DNA from: Tulasnella sp. 424 | Lineage: Eukaryota; Basidiomycota; Agaricomycetes; Cantharellales; Tulasnellaceae | DNA length: 64,000 bases | Assembly: GCA_019633425.1 (NCBI GenBank) | Contig: WSUB01000005.1 | Location: 589,129-653,128 of the forward strand | Direction of reading: 5' to 3' | Shown: positions 10,407 through 22,529 of the stretch, in pieces | Numbering within the stretch: position 1 is the stretch's first letter | How the letters are laid out: every line of letters begins with the position of its first letter | The notes under the pieces: generated by a model | The model's database searches: none | What the model saw: only the letters and a program-made list of their open reading frames with translations | What the model was told of the DNA's origin: nothing | Translations under genes and position numbers: made by a program

Positions 10407-12357
10407 ATGGATGGTGTTTAACGTTGGAGGGAGCCTCTTTTGCGAACGTTATCTTTGATGTCCAATTTAGGTCAAGCGGAGATAACGGCAGCAGTGATTC
10501 ACCAGAGGCCCCCAATCTAGCCCGCTCCGCCGGTGCATGGCAAAACGTAACTGTTGATCATATCACCGTTCTTTTATCGAGGGCGGAGATACGGATCTTG
10601 TTCGACGCGGTTGAAGGGCAAAACAACGTCCCCGTGAGCGTTCTGAATCCTCGGTACCTCTTACCGAAGACTAGCACATACAAAGCCCGGGTAAGGATGT
10701 GTGTGTGTTTAATTAGCCTTGACGGAGATTGAATCCGACTTCACTGGGCTTAGGGTGCAGAAACATTCAATGTTGAGGTGGGCGATGAGGGAGGGCGAAC
10801 TTCATTAGGCTCAAAAAGGATATACTCCAACGTTCACTCGCGAAAGTGTTGCACAATCAACCAAGTATGGGATGTATGTAGAAGCATAAGCTAACTAACA
10901 ACAAAAAAAGAAGAAAACATCATGAAAAAGAAGAAAAAAGAAGTGTAACTGTCCCTCATAAAACAAGTCGTAACAAGTCGTCATCGCAGATGAGCAGCGT
11001 CGTGAAGTCAACAAGGGTGTAAGCGACAGTGGTTGGTTGGGACGAAAAGGGAAAATTCAAGTGGATAACTTCAAGGTAACATGTAACTAAAAACGTCGAA
11101 AAGCCGAATGGAAGAAAAGCGAGGAGAGGAAGAGAGAGAAGAAGAGGTGGGGAGCGGCGAGGGGAAAGGGGAGGGAGGTGGTGAACCGAAAGATCGCACT
11201 CCAAGGTGGACCCACACACACAATCCAGCTTCGAAGAGAAGGTAACTCCTCAAGCCCACAAGTGAACCCAACGAGAGACGGACTCCGCAATCAACAAGCC
11301 AGCCCAGCGCCACAGCGGACTCCGACAAGCCTCCACCAACAATCGACATCGAGGACCCAACGATTTTCCCAACCCACTCGATAAAGCCTTGGCCTACAAG
11401 CTCCTCCCAGGTACTGCCCTTCCACGCAAGCGACAGAGGAAACAACACCGCAGGGGCACCGGTTGCTACGACCCAAACCCATGTTCGGGGAGACGGTTGG
11501 CACCCCAAGACGACATTACTCCGTTATCACTAGCAGGTTGAGAAGATACACAAGGTGGGGCGAGGCGTTTAGTCTGATCGGGTGGGGAAGTGTTGTCGAA
11601 TCCGAGTCGAGAGTATGAAAAAAAGCGGAGATTTGTTGGAAGGGTTGAAGGCCGACAATGCTGGACGGGCGAGGACGAGAGTGTTGTATCCGAGGTTCTT
11701 GAGGGGAAGGGAGGTGGGGTGAAGTGGGAGCGAGGTGAGAGACCGGAGGCCGGACCGAGAACACGAGGCAGGCTAGTGAGAAGACCTCGACTTGCGAGGG
11801 GGTCGTCCGAGCCAGTGAAGGCGACGACGGGAAGCGAGCAACTCGGTGTCCTGATCCAGCGGCGAGCCTTGGTCAATCCTCCACGATTGCGAAAATCCAT
11901 CATCCAGGTTCTCCATAGACGGCGATCGACGAGTTTGAGAGAGGCGAAGAAGAAACGTTGATTAAGTTATTAAAGTGGCACTTGCGTCCCTACAATCCAG
12001 GGTAGTAAGTGGAGAGGGACGGCCAGGCCTTGGAACGTGATGTAGTGAGAGGAGGGGGGAGAGAGAGAAAGGAGGATCGAGAAACCGAGAAAAAAGGAGA
12101 AAACGAAACACGACGATGCAAAAGGGAGAAGAGAGGGAGATGCTGATGGAATGCTGAACGACCAATGGGGAAAGATGACATGATACATGAGAAAAAAAGG
12201 AGAAAAAAACCAGCACAACTTCGAAAGGGTAGAGGAGAGGAATGCGACATGACGAATAACACAAAGCCCATGAGATTCACGAAAGGGAAGAGGATGAAGT
12301 AGACGATACAGTGGAGGGGGATGGAGGGTCGGAGGGGATAAAGGGAGGGCTTAATAC
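10407..12357. other. 1.95-kb stretch without a supported gene; likely 3' region of the bHLH gene
   Basis: The + strand is strongly purine rich from ~10900 to 12300, so the - strand, the sense of the bHLH gene, is pyrimidine rich. Open frames on the - strand (11071-11508 and 11466-11903) are low complexity (Pro/Ser/Leu) and share no motif with a known family. Most likely long untranslated or spacer sequence. Confidence 0.4.
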
Positions 12358-13708
12358 TCAGAAGTTGCCGTTGCCGGTGACAGCAGCGATACGGCTGCGT
12401 TCGGCTGCGCTGAGCATGAGCGTCTCGTTGACTTGACGGAGGCGTTGAGTCTCGGCTTCAAGTTCTGCGACCTTCTGTACCATCTGGGCGGTAGTGAGCT
12501 CGAGGTATCGGATGTGAGTGGTGGCTGATGGTAATTAAGATAATGTATTTAGCACTCAGGGTAAGAAGCCTTGAAGCCGGGCAATTAACTTACCGCGATC
12601 CAAGAGTGAAACCTTGCTGCTCTTCTGGTTAGACGCGGGGAGGACTTCCTTCAACTTGCGGTAGCCGTCCCTCAGCTCATCGCGACGTCTCTGCTCGGAC
12701 TCGATGCGTTGGCGACGGATCTCCTCTCGGCGTTTGGCGACGACGCTGATGAACAACGATGTGTCAACACTTGAACGGCGACTCGGAGGAGAACCAGAAC
12801 TTAAAGAAGAAAGAGAACCAGGCGAAATTGTAGAAGAAGAAGAAAAAAAAGGGAGAGAAGGTACTAACACTTCGCTAGTGGGCAGAACGCCGTTGATGTT
12901 GTCGTCTTCGTCCTCATCGTCATCGTCGTCGTCCTCTTCGCGCTTGGTGGCTCGGCGACGCTTCTCACGTTGACCGTTGACGATACCTGCAACGCCGTAG
13001 CTCTTGGTGCGGTGTGGGCCGAGGCCGTTGAGGGAGCCTGCACTTGCGTAGGACGAGCCAGGGGAGCCGGTTCCTGAAGACATAGCGCGAGCGCGACCGT
13101 GTGGGGTGTGCTGAGCGTGAGGGTGGTGGTTCGGCCCGATAGCAATACCGAGACTGAAAGGAGCGGGGCCTGCCAGGTTGTCGGCTGAAAGGTCGCTTGC
13201 GCTAAGGTTGGTTAAGGGAGGAGAGATACTCTGGCTTGGCGAGAAAGGACGAGTCGTCGAGACCTGCGACGGAATGCCCGGAGTAGGGGTGGTGGCTGAA
13301 GGGTTGGAGGCGTTGGCGGTAGAGGTAGGGTGGAAGGCGAGAGAGGATTGGACTGGGGAAGCGGTCACGTAGGGACTTGGAGAGCCGTCTGCGGAGGAGG
13401 ACGAGTAGTAGGGGATTGTGGAGTTGTTGAGGTTGAGGGAGTTGAAGGCGCCCAACCGTGGTGAGGCTATAAATGATAATGCGGGTTGGGGATCAAGGGC
13501 GATATATTGATTGAGGGGGTGTGAGGCAGGAGGAGAACGCGTGTTAGCATCAAGGCCGCGTTGCAGGGGTCAGGCCTCAGGTGAAGGCTAAGACACAGTA
13601 CATACACATGTTGTGAATCTCGTAGGCAGGATAAGTGTTAAGAGACGCATAGTCGAAGTTGATGGAATAGTCCTGATGGAATTCGGCGGGACTGGGCGAG
13701 TGTTCCAT
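12358..13708 (-). CDS. bHLH-leucine zipper transcription factor
   Basis: Nuclear DNA-binding regulator, 380 residues from three exons: 13606-13708, 12594-13466 and 12358-12524. The first ~290 residues are Ser/Pro/Thr rich, with an acidic run (EEDDDDDDEDEDDN) after a basic KRRRATKR patch. The basic region (KRREEIRRQRIESEQRRRDE) keeps the Glu and Arg residues that read E-boxes; helix 1 is LRDGYRKLKEVLP, and helix 2 (SLLDRATTHIRYLE) is completed across the last intron. The last exon continues as a heptad-repeat zipper (LELTTAQMVQKVAELEAETQ). The start at 13708 gives MEHSPSPAEF and is the only ATG joining in frame. A 14-nt C tract lies 22 bp upstream. A stretch at ~12790-12870 could be a retained intron, but it is open and in frame, so I keep it as coding. 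Confidence 0.9.
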
Positions 13709-13730
13709 GGCTGGCTTTGTGTTTGGTGTT

Positions 13731-13744
13731 GGGGGGGGGGGGGG
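13731..13744 (-). repeat. (C)14 homopolymer in the bHLH leader
   Basis: Fourteen consecutive G on the + strand, thus poly-C in the 5' leader of the bHLH mRNA, ending 22 bp before its start codon. Prone to length variation. Confidence 0.9.
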
Positions 13745-13846
13745 TAAGTTGAATGCTGGACTGGATGTGAGGAATGCAAAATGGAGAAAGATGCGAATGC
13801 AAAATGTCGTCAAGGTCGTTCAGAGAACTTGTGTTCCACCAGTGGA

Positions 13847-13854
13847 TTTTTATA
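13847..13854 (-). promoter_or_regulatory. TATA-box candidate of the bHLH gene
   Basis: TATAAAAA on the - strand, ~140 bp upstream of the bHLH start. Position and sequence fit a fungal TATA box; no transcript start is known. Confidence 0.45.
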
Positions 13855-16410
13855 AAGTAGCGAGGATCGTCGTGTGCGTTCGTGAGCGAAGAGGGAGGGG
13901 GATGGGGGATGCGGATGAGGAAAGAGCGTTTGGCGAGGGACTTTAATAACGGGATGAGATTGGTGAGAAGCAGCGGATGGGGGTAGAAAGAATTTCAAAC
14001 CCCGCACTCAATCGATGCCTGAAATCCCGAATTCCCGTAGTTGAGTGCTCACTCCTCCTGCCTCGTGCACTTGAACCCAAGTCTCTGGATCTCTTTTACT
14101 TTACCACACAGACCATTCTGGCCCTTCCAAACACCCACACAGCCTCTCTCTTCCCATTTTTTGTCTGAATTCCCATTTTCACCCCCCATCTTCCGACGCC
14201 CCAGCCAGCCATTGTTTTTGCTTAATCGGCGGCTTTATGCCCATTGCCACTATAATCGCAATGGCCGCCCCGCCGCTTTGTGCGCAAGTGATTCGCATTA
14301 TCCAACTTGTTATACCCAGAACAAAATTCCCTCTCTCAACATAACCCCATTAGGCGCCACGAATAACGCCCCGGTAAATCCATTCGAACTCACAGACACC
14401 GTCAGGCCCCCCCTCGCTTTTCCATGAACCGAGCCAGGGTATCTGATCAATCGACTCGATATAGCCGACTACTGTGAAGGACTGCGAAAAAGACTCTCTC
14501 GGACTTGGGTCCCGGGTGTCCCCCCAATCCTCCATGGAATCATTCTCCGCCACAGCTCCAGTGGCTTCCACCACAGTTCCAACATGGTCTTCTATCACAG
14601 ACTTTTCCGCTCATTTGCGATTGTGCCAGTGATACACCCCAATTTCCTTTTCTCACTTGGGGGCTTCGCAATCACACAGGGGACGTAATAAAAAGACTCT
14701 TTTATTTTTTATTTCGCAACAGGGACCTTGAGCTGCTTTGTCCTTCGAACCCCTACCTTTTGCCTTTCGAGGCCAAGGGAACGGGCGTCGTCGGCTAACG
14801 GGTGATTCGGAGTTGCGCAGTCCATCGCCGGCCATTGGTCTCTTTAAACTATATCGGGCATAAGTGGACTAGTCTTTGTTAACGTACCCTATTATGTGAC
14901 TCTCTTCCCTCATCGTCAAAACATTTCACACTCTTCTGTTCGTTCTCGAGGACCCTTGGATGCCGTCGGAGAACCCCTACCGGACAATCGGGTTCCTGTC
15001 GCCCGCTTCAGCCTATTCCCCTCCCTCGACGTTGATCCCCTCCGCCCCTAGCCCCGATTATCATTCCAAGGACCTCGTTATGCGAGAAAGGCATAACTCG
15101 CTCATTCAACTTTCACTCATGGCCCCAAGTTTACTGCCCGCCCGACTTCACCCGTAGATAAATTCCAAACACGGTGAACGCGGCCCGACTTTCACAGGTC
15201 GCCGCACGAGAGAGGGCGGAAATGGCGTCTCGCGTTCAACATGACCTAAATCGAGGGCGAACTCTCCATCACAATTGCTACCAAGATTTCAGCACAAATT
15301 CCCTTCCTTCACCTTACACCGTAAACAAGCTCCAACGGTTAAGCCAATCGCGTATCATACACGGTTGCCGTCTACGAGCTGCGCTCCCCCATTTGAAACC
15401 GTTGTCGATCAACCAATGGGCCTGCATACTCGGTTCGGTCGGACCTCGAACCAAAACTCAAGCCGTTCATTTGTGTGATTCGGGGGGTACTATACGGTAA
15501 AAATGCTTGTTTTGTATGTAATAGTCAAACATGAGAATTAGACTTGTGTAGCTCAAGCTAGGCAGCTAGTCAACCCGTCGTCAACGAGAGAGACACCAGA
15601 GTGCATAGTCAAAATGTCGAAAAGAAGACAGGTCATTTGGGTTAGAATGTTCCATACGATCTCAGCGTAGTCTACTAACGGGGGGAGTTGGTGGCTGGCC
15701 AAAATAGAAGAGGAGAGAGCGATCCGGACCCAGTTCCATCCCCTGGTGCGTGGGCCGCTCGCGAGCTAAGGAAAGAATTCCTACAGGCCTTTTCCAAAAA
15801 AACAAACTTACTTTCCCGAGTCCACATCGCTTTTGCGATGGTTCGCAGTGGAGGCAATGAAGTCTCATCTCTTTCATTCACGAGTCGGAGGTCATCCATC
15901 GTCCCGACGTCCCGAACACCATCGATGACCAAACGTCACCACTGGAAGCCACTCCCAAAACGAGGTTTCTCAATTATCATCTTAATGCCATTCAAACCCA
16001 CTTTCGACGCCACCATCAGTCATCGATCGCGCACACCGCTCTTTAGAAAAGAAAACGCGCGGTGGCCTCGCGGCGTGCATCCAATCGCGTGAGACCGTCC
16101 GCCAGGGTTGAAACCGTACTAGAAGTTGGAAATCAAAAGAATCAAAGCGTAGCAGAGTTCACCGCCCTTCGCAACTCATTTATCTCCCTTCGTTGACGAC
16201 GACGAGAATCGAAGAGGGGTTTCGGTATCAACTTGAAACGAGAATCGTGAATCGAAAATGAACGGGCTCTTTGCGACAGAACGTGGATCACAGAATCAAG
16301 CGTCATCATCGCTCGAGTACGTAGTAGATTGTTCACAACGCTCGATCTCTCAACGACCGGGTATCCATAATCACGGAAGATAAAAATCATCGGCATTCAA
16401 AGCGATCTGC

Positions 16411-16431
16411 TAGTAGTAGTAGTAGTAGTAG
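16411..16431. repeat. (TAG)7 microsatellite
   Basis: Seven uninterrupted TAG units, followed after two bases by an imperfect continuation (AGTAGTA). Confidence 0.9.
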
Positions 16432-17581
16432 CCAGTAGTACCAAGTCATCTCCGTCTCCCTCGGGCTCAGGAGGGGAACTCCCCGTCTGACACCGAGACA
16501 CCACACCACCTCCTATAGCAGCGCTTAAAGCGTCCAGGTCATGTGAATGATGTGCAAAAATTCACTTACGCGTTAAAAGAACATCGACGGCCTCCTCTTC
16601 GTAATTTCGTCCGGATCCCTCCACCCTGTCTTTCAAAGTTCACGGACCCCAGAGGCCTATTCTCCGCAACGCCCGTGGGGGTGCTGCGGGTATGAAGCGA
16701 TAGAGATTGTCAGAAGCACCACCCCTGTATAATATCTCGTGCATCGACCGGGTTCTCAGAGATCCATCCCAGCTAAACCCACGGAGGATGCGGAGGGAAG
16801 GTGGACTCTGATGTGGGTTGAACTCCCAACCAACTTCCGATGCCAAGAAGCAAGGAAGTCTTGTGTGGAGATCCGCTTATAGAGGCGAACCGGAGCTGGA
16901 AAGGAAGAACGGAGTAAGCGTGAAGCGATCGCTCCTTAGTTAGCGGCTTTGCGTACCTTGGTCTTCCTCCCCGTCTCATACTCCACCTACAAGGCGCAAA
17001 CTTTCCCCATTCCGAAGCTCGTTCCCCAACTGAGAGACCTCCTTTTGATATTCGTTTATGACGAGTCTCGGAGAAACCTCTTATATCGCTTGAATTATTG
17101 GGCCGTCCTTATCCCAGGGATCTCTGGTATAAATTCACTGGACGGGAAGAGCGCTAAGGCAACCTCCGAACAACCGATCCCACTTTTTGCTCCCACTCCC
17201 TAAAGACCCAAGAAATATTTTCGGTGTTGATTCTCCAGCGGCTAACGAACCAGAGATGCCATGTGGGATAAGGAGGCTCGCGTGCGCATGAGCCACCCGG
17301 TGGGGTCGAGAGGCGTTCACGTGTGTTTGTGCCCCGCGGTCGGATGTGATCCCAAAGGATAGGCAAGGCCAAGCTTATGACCTCTCCTTCTCTCCTCTTT
17401 TCTCGTTCTCCGTGTCTCTCTAACGCCGGCCTGAGATCGCGGCGTCGTTCCCCAGTGCAAACATTGTGCAAGTCGCTGGAACTCGGGAAACCGCACTAGA
17501 CTTTGTTAGGGTCGGCTTCGCTATGCCCTCTTCGCTCCCCGGCTCAATTGCCACCGAGGGCTCAAAGAACGATAAGTAAAA

Positions 17582-17624
17582 TGGAATTTCATCCCCATGT
17601 TAAAAGCAGGGAGATGAAATTCCA
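17582..17624. repeat. 12-bp perfect inverted repeat with 19-nt loop
   Basis: TGGAATTTCATC at 17582-17593 is the exact reverse complement of GATGAAATTCCA at 17613-17624. Transcribed, it would form a stable hairpin; it lies in gene-free DNA. Confidence 0.8.
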
Positions 17625-20600
17625 AGGGTAGGCACAAACGGGACGTGCTTACTCGTCTTGCGAACATGATCCGAATTTGGCTCCAAGGGAATATGCTCGG
17701 ACACTGGAGAGTTCGAAGCGGGACTCTCTTTTTTCTTGTTGACGTGCTAAACCGAATAGAAGGTAATGAGAGAAGTCTGATTAACTGCGGGGAGTCTCAG
17801 TTTAAACCACGGGATAATTCGCGATAAATGACCCATGGGTCGCTTCGCTTCCACTCCCGATCACTTTACCCTCGGTCCCACAAGATTACTTCAAGGTCAT
17901 GTGAACAGCGCCACTCGGATAAGCAGATCCAAAGTCCCAAGATGCACTATCTGCTTGACAGAAAGACCTGTATATAGCCGAGTGACAGCTGCCTTTGCCC
18001 TCTCGTGGGATAAGGTCTCTTCCAAAGTCAAATGCATTTACGTGCTGATCATTGATAGACGTGAGAGGAGGGGAAAGGAAGAGGGGAAGAACCCAGGTCC
18101 CTGGCACGCACCACCATTACTCCTCGGTTCACTGCGGGTGGCGATTTGACGTAAAAAACAAAACCCCGGTGGTGAACGGGCCAAAAAGCCGATTGACTGG
18201 TTCGCAAAGTTGCATATGCTCAACATGTCGTATGACTGACTTAGTTCGCTAAAGAGTGTAATGCAAAGATAGGTTAAATCAATTCGCATTGTGTTCACTG
18301 CCGTCGGTAGGTCGGATCTTAGTCGAATAAGGGTCTGTGACTATCCCTCGGCCACCTGACTTCGAGTGAATAATTGTCCAGTCAGGATCACCACATATCT
18401 CCAGAGCTATGACGCTGAGGGGACCATCCGCTTGGGTACAGGGCTATATGTCATTGGGAAACCCAGGTGAAAAATCGATGATCGATGGGAAAACCATCCA
18501 TCGTTGAACAACCGGAGAGACTTGCGCCGTCATTCTCTCGGGCTGATATCATTGACACCGATCGCCTATGGGCGAGACGACAGGTTCCGGTCTGAGCTGA
18601 GGGAATGCCTCTCCGGCGGACGGGTCGTTCCCCGAAGGTAAAACCAATGACTCGGGCAAATACCCCGGTGGTTTACAACAAATGGATAGTTCAAGGGGGG
18701 GGTCTTAGCTGAAATTCGAATTGAGGTGATATTCTGGTAATCCCTTGGAAGTAGGCCATCCTAAGTTTTGTATGGGGGTGATCCCCCAATCGTCCATTTC
18801 CGCCCGGGTCTAAACCACAGTGACCGTTGTTTCAGAGTCGTGTGGAAAGCGCGCCGTCGACGTCACTTGAACAGTTGGCTGTGCGTCATTGATAATATTT
18901 ACCAGATCTAGCCAGGTCTATTCAGTATCCTAGACGACGGGAGCGATCGGTGGCGAGAGCAGCGAGGCGGCAGCATGTCCTGCGTGGAGAGGGCGGAGGA
19001 ATATTCCCACGATGTACCCTTTTGGAAAGGGGCAAAAAAACACGCTGCTTTTTGGCCATGAACTGCGCCCCGACGCATTTTTGTCGGGATCGGACCTCAA
19101 GGCTCCCGAACTTCGGTTCCCCAACCAGGTGGTGAGCGTCGGCCCGATTGAGATAGCAATGGAAGATCGCCGCCGAAGCAGGAGGGGGACAGACCACCCC
19201 TGGGGCCTTCCACTCTGGAATACCTATGGATGGATTTTGCCGAGTGGGAATGCGTGCAGCCTGCAGGGAAGCTAACCTCCAATCGGTAAGGAGGCCTGGG
19301 AGATGTGGTAGTATCAAAGGTGGGGGACGGACTGAAGGCCCAACGTCGCAGAGGCTTCGAAGCTCCACTCCACTAATGTTGGGGAGCAATGCACTCATCT
19401 GTGCATCGAATTGCCGGATTGGTGCTCCTAAGAAAAAAGGGGATTTCAAGTTCTTGAAGCGAGCAAGCCAGGGGGAAAAACGAATAAGCAACTGAAACAG
19501 AAAAGCCCCCCTCCGTCGTACGCAATTCGCTTAACGGCGCGACCATTGGGAAACAAACGTCGACGATGCGGCTTGCGTTGCAAATCGGTCGGGTGAAAGC
19601 CTCTCCGAAAACCCCACGTAAAGCCCCTTCAACACTCATTAGTGGGAAATAGGAAACGATGAGCCCGAGGTTTAAACAAGCGAACACGCGTTCCCGCCCT
19701 GAAGGCCCGTTGTCTGGGTGCGCCGGGTTGAGGGCCCGCGAGATAGACCGATATCAGATTATAAGCGCTCACCACCATGCTTTAGATGGTTACTTGCTTT
19801 GTTTGCAATATATGAGTTTGGAAGGCACAGTCGACAACTCGTGTTTTGTTCGATGACCCTCCGCTCCGCTACCTATCAGAAAATGGTAAGGTGGGGGACC
19901 GTACTGCCAAGGGTGCAAGAGAATATACACCTATGAACTTTCGAGAGGTCACATCCGCCCAAAGCGGCTCTCCCGAGTTGGGCGCTCTTCCGGAAGTCAA
20001 GCCGGAGAGCCGAGACTGAATTCGCAACTGAAGGAGGGACGCCTCCGACTCGTGACCTGGGATTGGTCCTACCCACCGTCTTACGACAGAGATGAGGGCA
20101 ATGGGTGATTCAATTCAAGGGAAATTGTCTAGGCTTGACTCGAAGCATTTCCCTGTCCAAAGTCAAATTTTCGTTTCTTCGAGTTGGAATTGGCTAGTGC
20201 TGGCCGGCGGACTCGAAATCCAACGTGTATCATTTGTCAAGTGAGCTTTGGCTGCAAGTAGGCGGGGTCTAGTCAATATGGCAGCCCGGAGATAAATCAT
20301 ATGCTTTGCAATATTTCCTAGCAGGCGACGGAAGGGTTCGAACCTCGAAGGAAAGTTTCGCAGTGAGCTGTGAACCGGCCTCAATTCCAGGCAAGAATAA
20401 CGATCGATCAGCCTAAACACCCCCATATGGAAATCAAATAAGAGTGAGGCAATATCTCTGCAGGGCCAGAAGAACAACTCACATGCAGAACCACTCGCGG
20501 GAGAGTAGGGTAAAAAAAAACTCCAGAGTTTCAACGGGACTGTTTCGGGGAGAGTTTAGAGAGTTTAGACTGCAAGCGGGGTGCGTACACCAAAGGCCAA

Positions 20601-21554
20601 ATCGGGTGACCGATTTACTCGCCAGGCCTTACGAAGGTGCCGCACAATGCCGGTTGACAGAGGGTGAGTGATGGCCGGTGTACGTACGCGTGGCTGGCTC
20701 GTGTTCGTCGTTCATTCCATTCGAGAAGCACCAGCTGTAACCCAACATTTGTCTACCTTCACTTCCGAGCAAATACCTGACATCAATATTTGGAAGCCGG
20801 TTTCACCTCCTATCGCTGACTCGTCATCTCCTAAGGCGCTGGGATTCGAGGAACGTGTACGCTAACGCCTTTCCGCGCTCTCGCGGCCGGCTTCAACCCA
20901 CCGTCATGAGCGACGAGGGAGCGGGATTTGGAAGCCCTCCCAGGCCAAGTCTACTAAGACTAAGCCAGTTCTAGTTGGGGCCGCCCATCACAGTACACCC
21001 AAACCCTTGATAGGCCAGTCATTTGCACCATCTAATCGCAGAAGAGCAAGGCCTTGCCCTCGACTTCATTTCCCCTTCGACTTACTGGGGATAAAACATG
21101 CAGTCATGTCCACATTACCGCTTCGGCGACTTCGCTCGTCTATCGCGTCTTATCTTGCCCCGAGGCGGCGCGTGTATCGATGATGCACACAGTTGCGCGC
21201 CCTCCGTCATACCACCCCCAAGGTCCTCTAATGCAGAAACAGGAAAGGAATCGTAAATTGTGTCGTGAAGGTCGCGTTACGTGGGTCGTACGAAGTGAGA
21301 CAGAACTAGAAGAGACAGACAAAAAGAGGAATGTGGAAACAATAGTTTAGGACCGAGGCAGAAAGTGTTCGAAGAAATGAAATGCCGCCAGACTAGACTT
21401 CGAGGGTGGCTGTACAACGATAGTTGGTGAGTGGTGATGGGAATGGAACGTTCAGCGGATGGCGGAGCTGGGGACAAACTGGATAAATATGGCGATCAAA
21501 AGAAGGATGTTTCGTCGAAGAGGAATTATTCGAGGCGGAAGCAGCTCTTCGATC

Positions 21555-22529
21555 TTATGCACCATAGTAGTAACCTGCAAAAATACGCGTTCAGGTGAGC
21601 CGATATGACGATAAAATGATATTTGTTACCAACCTCCGTGGTGCGGTCCCTTCATACCGTTGTAATGCTCCAACCGTTTCGAGAACCGCCAGTTGAGGAA
21701 CAGCATGTATATCTAAAGTCGCGAAGACGTCAAATCAGAACATGCCAAAACAAGTGACAAAATGCAAAACTTGCCTGGAAGACCAAGTCGATCAAGAGGG
21801 ATACTATGAAGATGACGAAGATCGCATGCCACCCCGTGCTGCACATCGCGTTCGGCATCGTCGTCGTCGAAGGATTTCCAGCTTCGGACGAAGACCCCCA
21901 GATTTGACCACCGTTCGTGCATTCCCAGGTAATCTCATCTTCATTTCGGTATAGCTGGACGATCATGATAATTGCGCGAATGGCCGATATGACAAGGAGG
22001 AAAGGCCAGAGGAACTTGCAGACGCGGGTCCAGATGTACGAGCGCTAGACGCACGTTTGATGTAAGTCACTCGAAGTCGATAGCGATCCAGACACCTTAC
22101 GTTGGAAAGAGCGAGGATGTTGATAACTGAGATTGCAGCCACTGCCATCCCGATGCCACCGTAGATGAACCTATGCCGATTCGTCCGTAAAGGGCTTGAC
22201 TTGACCACCTCAGATTTCAACCGACATACCATTCCGGATACAAGAAGAAGTAGTATTGCCCGAATTTGAAGAGGAATATACTACCCGCAATGGAGTAGAT
22301 CTGGTGAGTCGAGAAACGAGATCAAAGGAGGCAATGGGGTCAGAAATGGGACCAGGCTGGATCGAAATCGACGACTAGAGGTGACGCACGACGATGATAA
22401 CAGCCCATGCAATCGCACCTCCGCGCTGTCAAATCCGTTCCATGAGTGAGCATCGTAACAGATCCTTTCAAAACACTTGCTTTGACGCCTCACCAGTGGG
22501 AGTAAAAGTAGACAATTGTCGCACCACAT
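21555..22529 (-). CDS. Small four-transmembrane protein (basidiomycete-type, unknown function)
   Basis: 193 residues built from seven short exons: 22494-22529, 22390-22425, 22230-22300, 22101-22170, 21775-22044, 21634-21712 and 21555-21574. Frame holds across every junction. It begins MWCDNCLLLLPLRGGAIAWA, a Cys-containing N terminus running into TM1, followed by hydrophobic stretches around IYSIAGSIFLFKFGQYYFF, GGIGMAVAAISVINILAL, FLLVISAIRAIIMIVQLY and WHAIFVIFIVSLLIDLVF. An extracytoplasmic Cys-containing segment (ECTNGG ... MCSTGW) precedes the last helix, and a Gly/Tyr tail ends GGYYYGA. The layout recalls small tetraspan proteins common in Agaricomycetes, which have no assigned function. 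The fifth intron starts with GC (CAG|GCAAGT) instead of GT. Confidence 0.8.

Larger units (their letters stand above)
13855..21554. other. 7.7-kb gene-free region
   Basis: Between the bHLH gene and the four-TM gene. Reading frames are short and their translations match no family I recognise; the longest (18922-19491, - strand, 189 codons) has no domain, no splice partner and no paralogue here. I found no convincing tRNA B box with a matching A box. A (TAG)7 repeat and a 12-bp inverted repeat are listed separately. It could hold long non-coding RNA, regulatory DNA or strongly decayed transposons. Confidence 0.5.

Noticed and set aside
10376..10732. 118-codon + strand frame starting inside the F-box gene
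   Set aside because: Begins antisense to the F-box start and extends into spacer; no family or splice support.
11071..11903. Two 145-codon - strand frames
   Set aside because: Low-complexity Pro/Ser/Leu sequence in a pyrimidine-rich 3' flank; they overlap each other and lack conserved features.
18470..18510. Overlapping short palindromes (ATCGATGATCGAT, CGATGG...CCATCG)
   Set aside because: Short, imperfect and common at this length; no context that suggests function.
18922..19491. 189-codon open frame on - strand in the gene-free region
   Set aside because: No domain, no paralogue, no matching splice context, and a length that chance can give over several kilobases. Kept only as a note.
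20330..20350. GGGTTCGAACCTCG, resembling a tRNA T-loop/B box
   Set aside because: The T-stem pairs poorly on either strand, and no A box or acceptor stem is found at the right distance.
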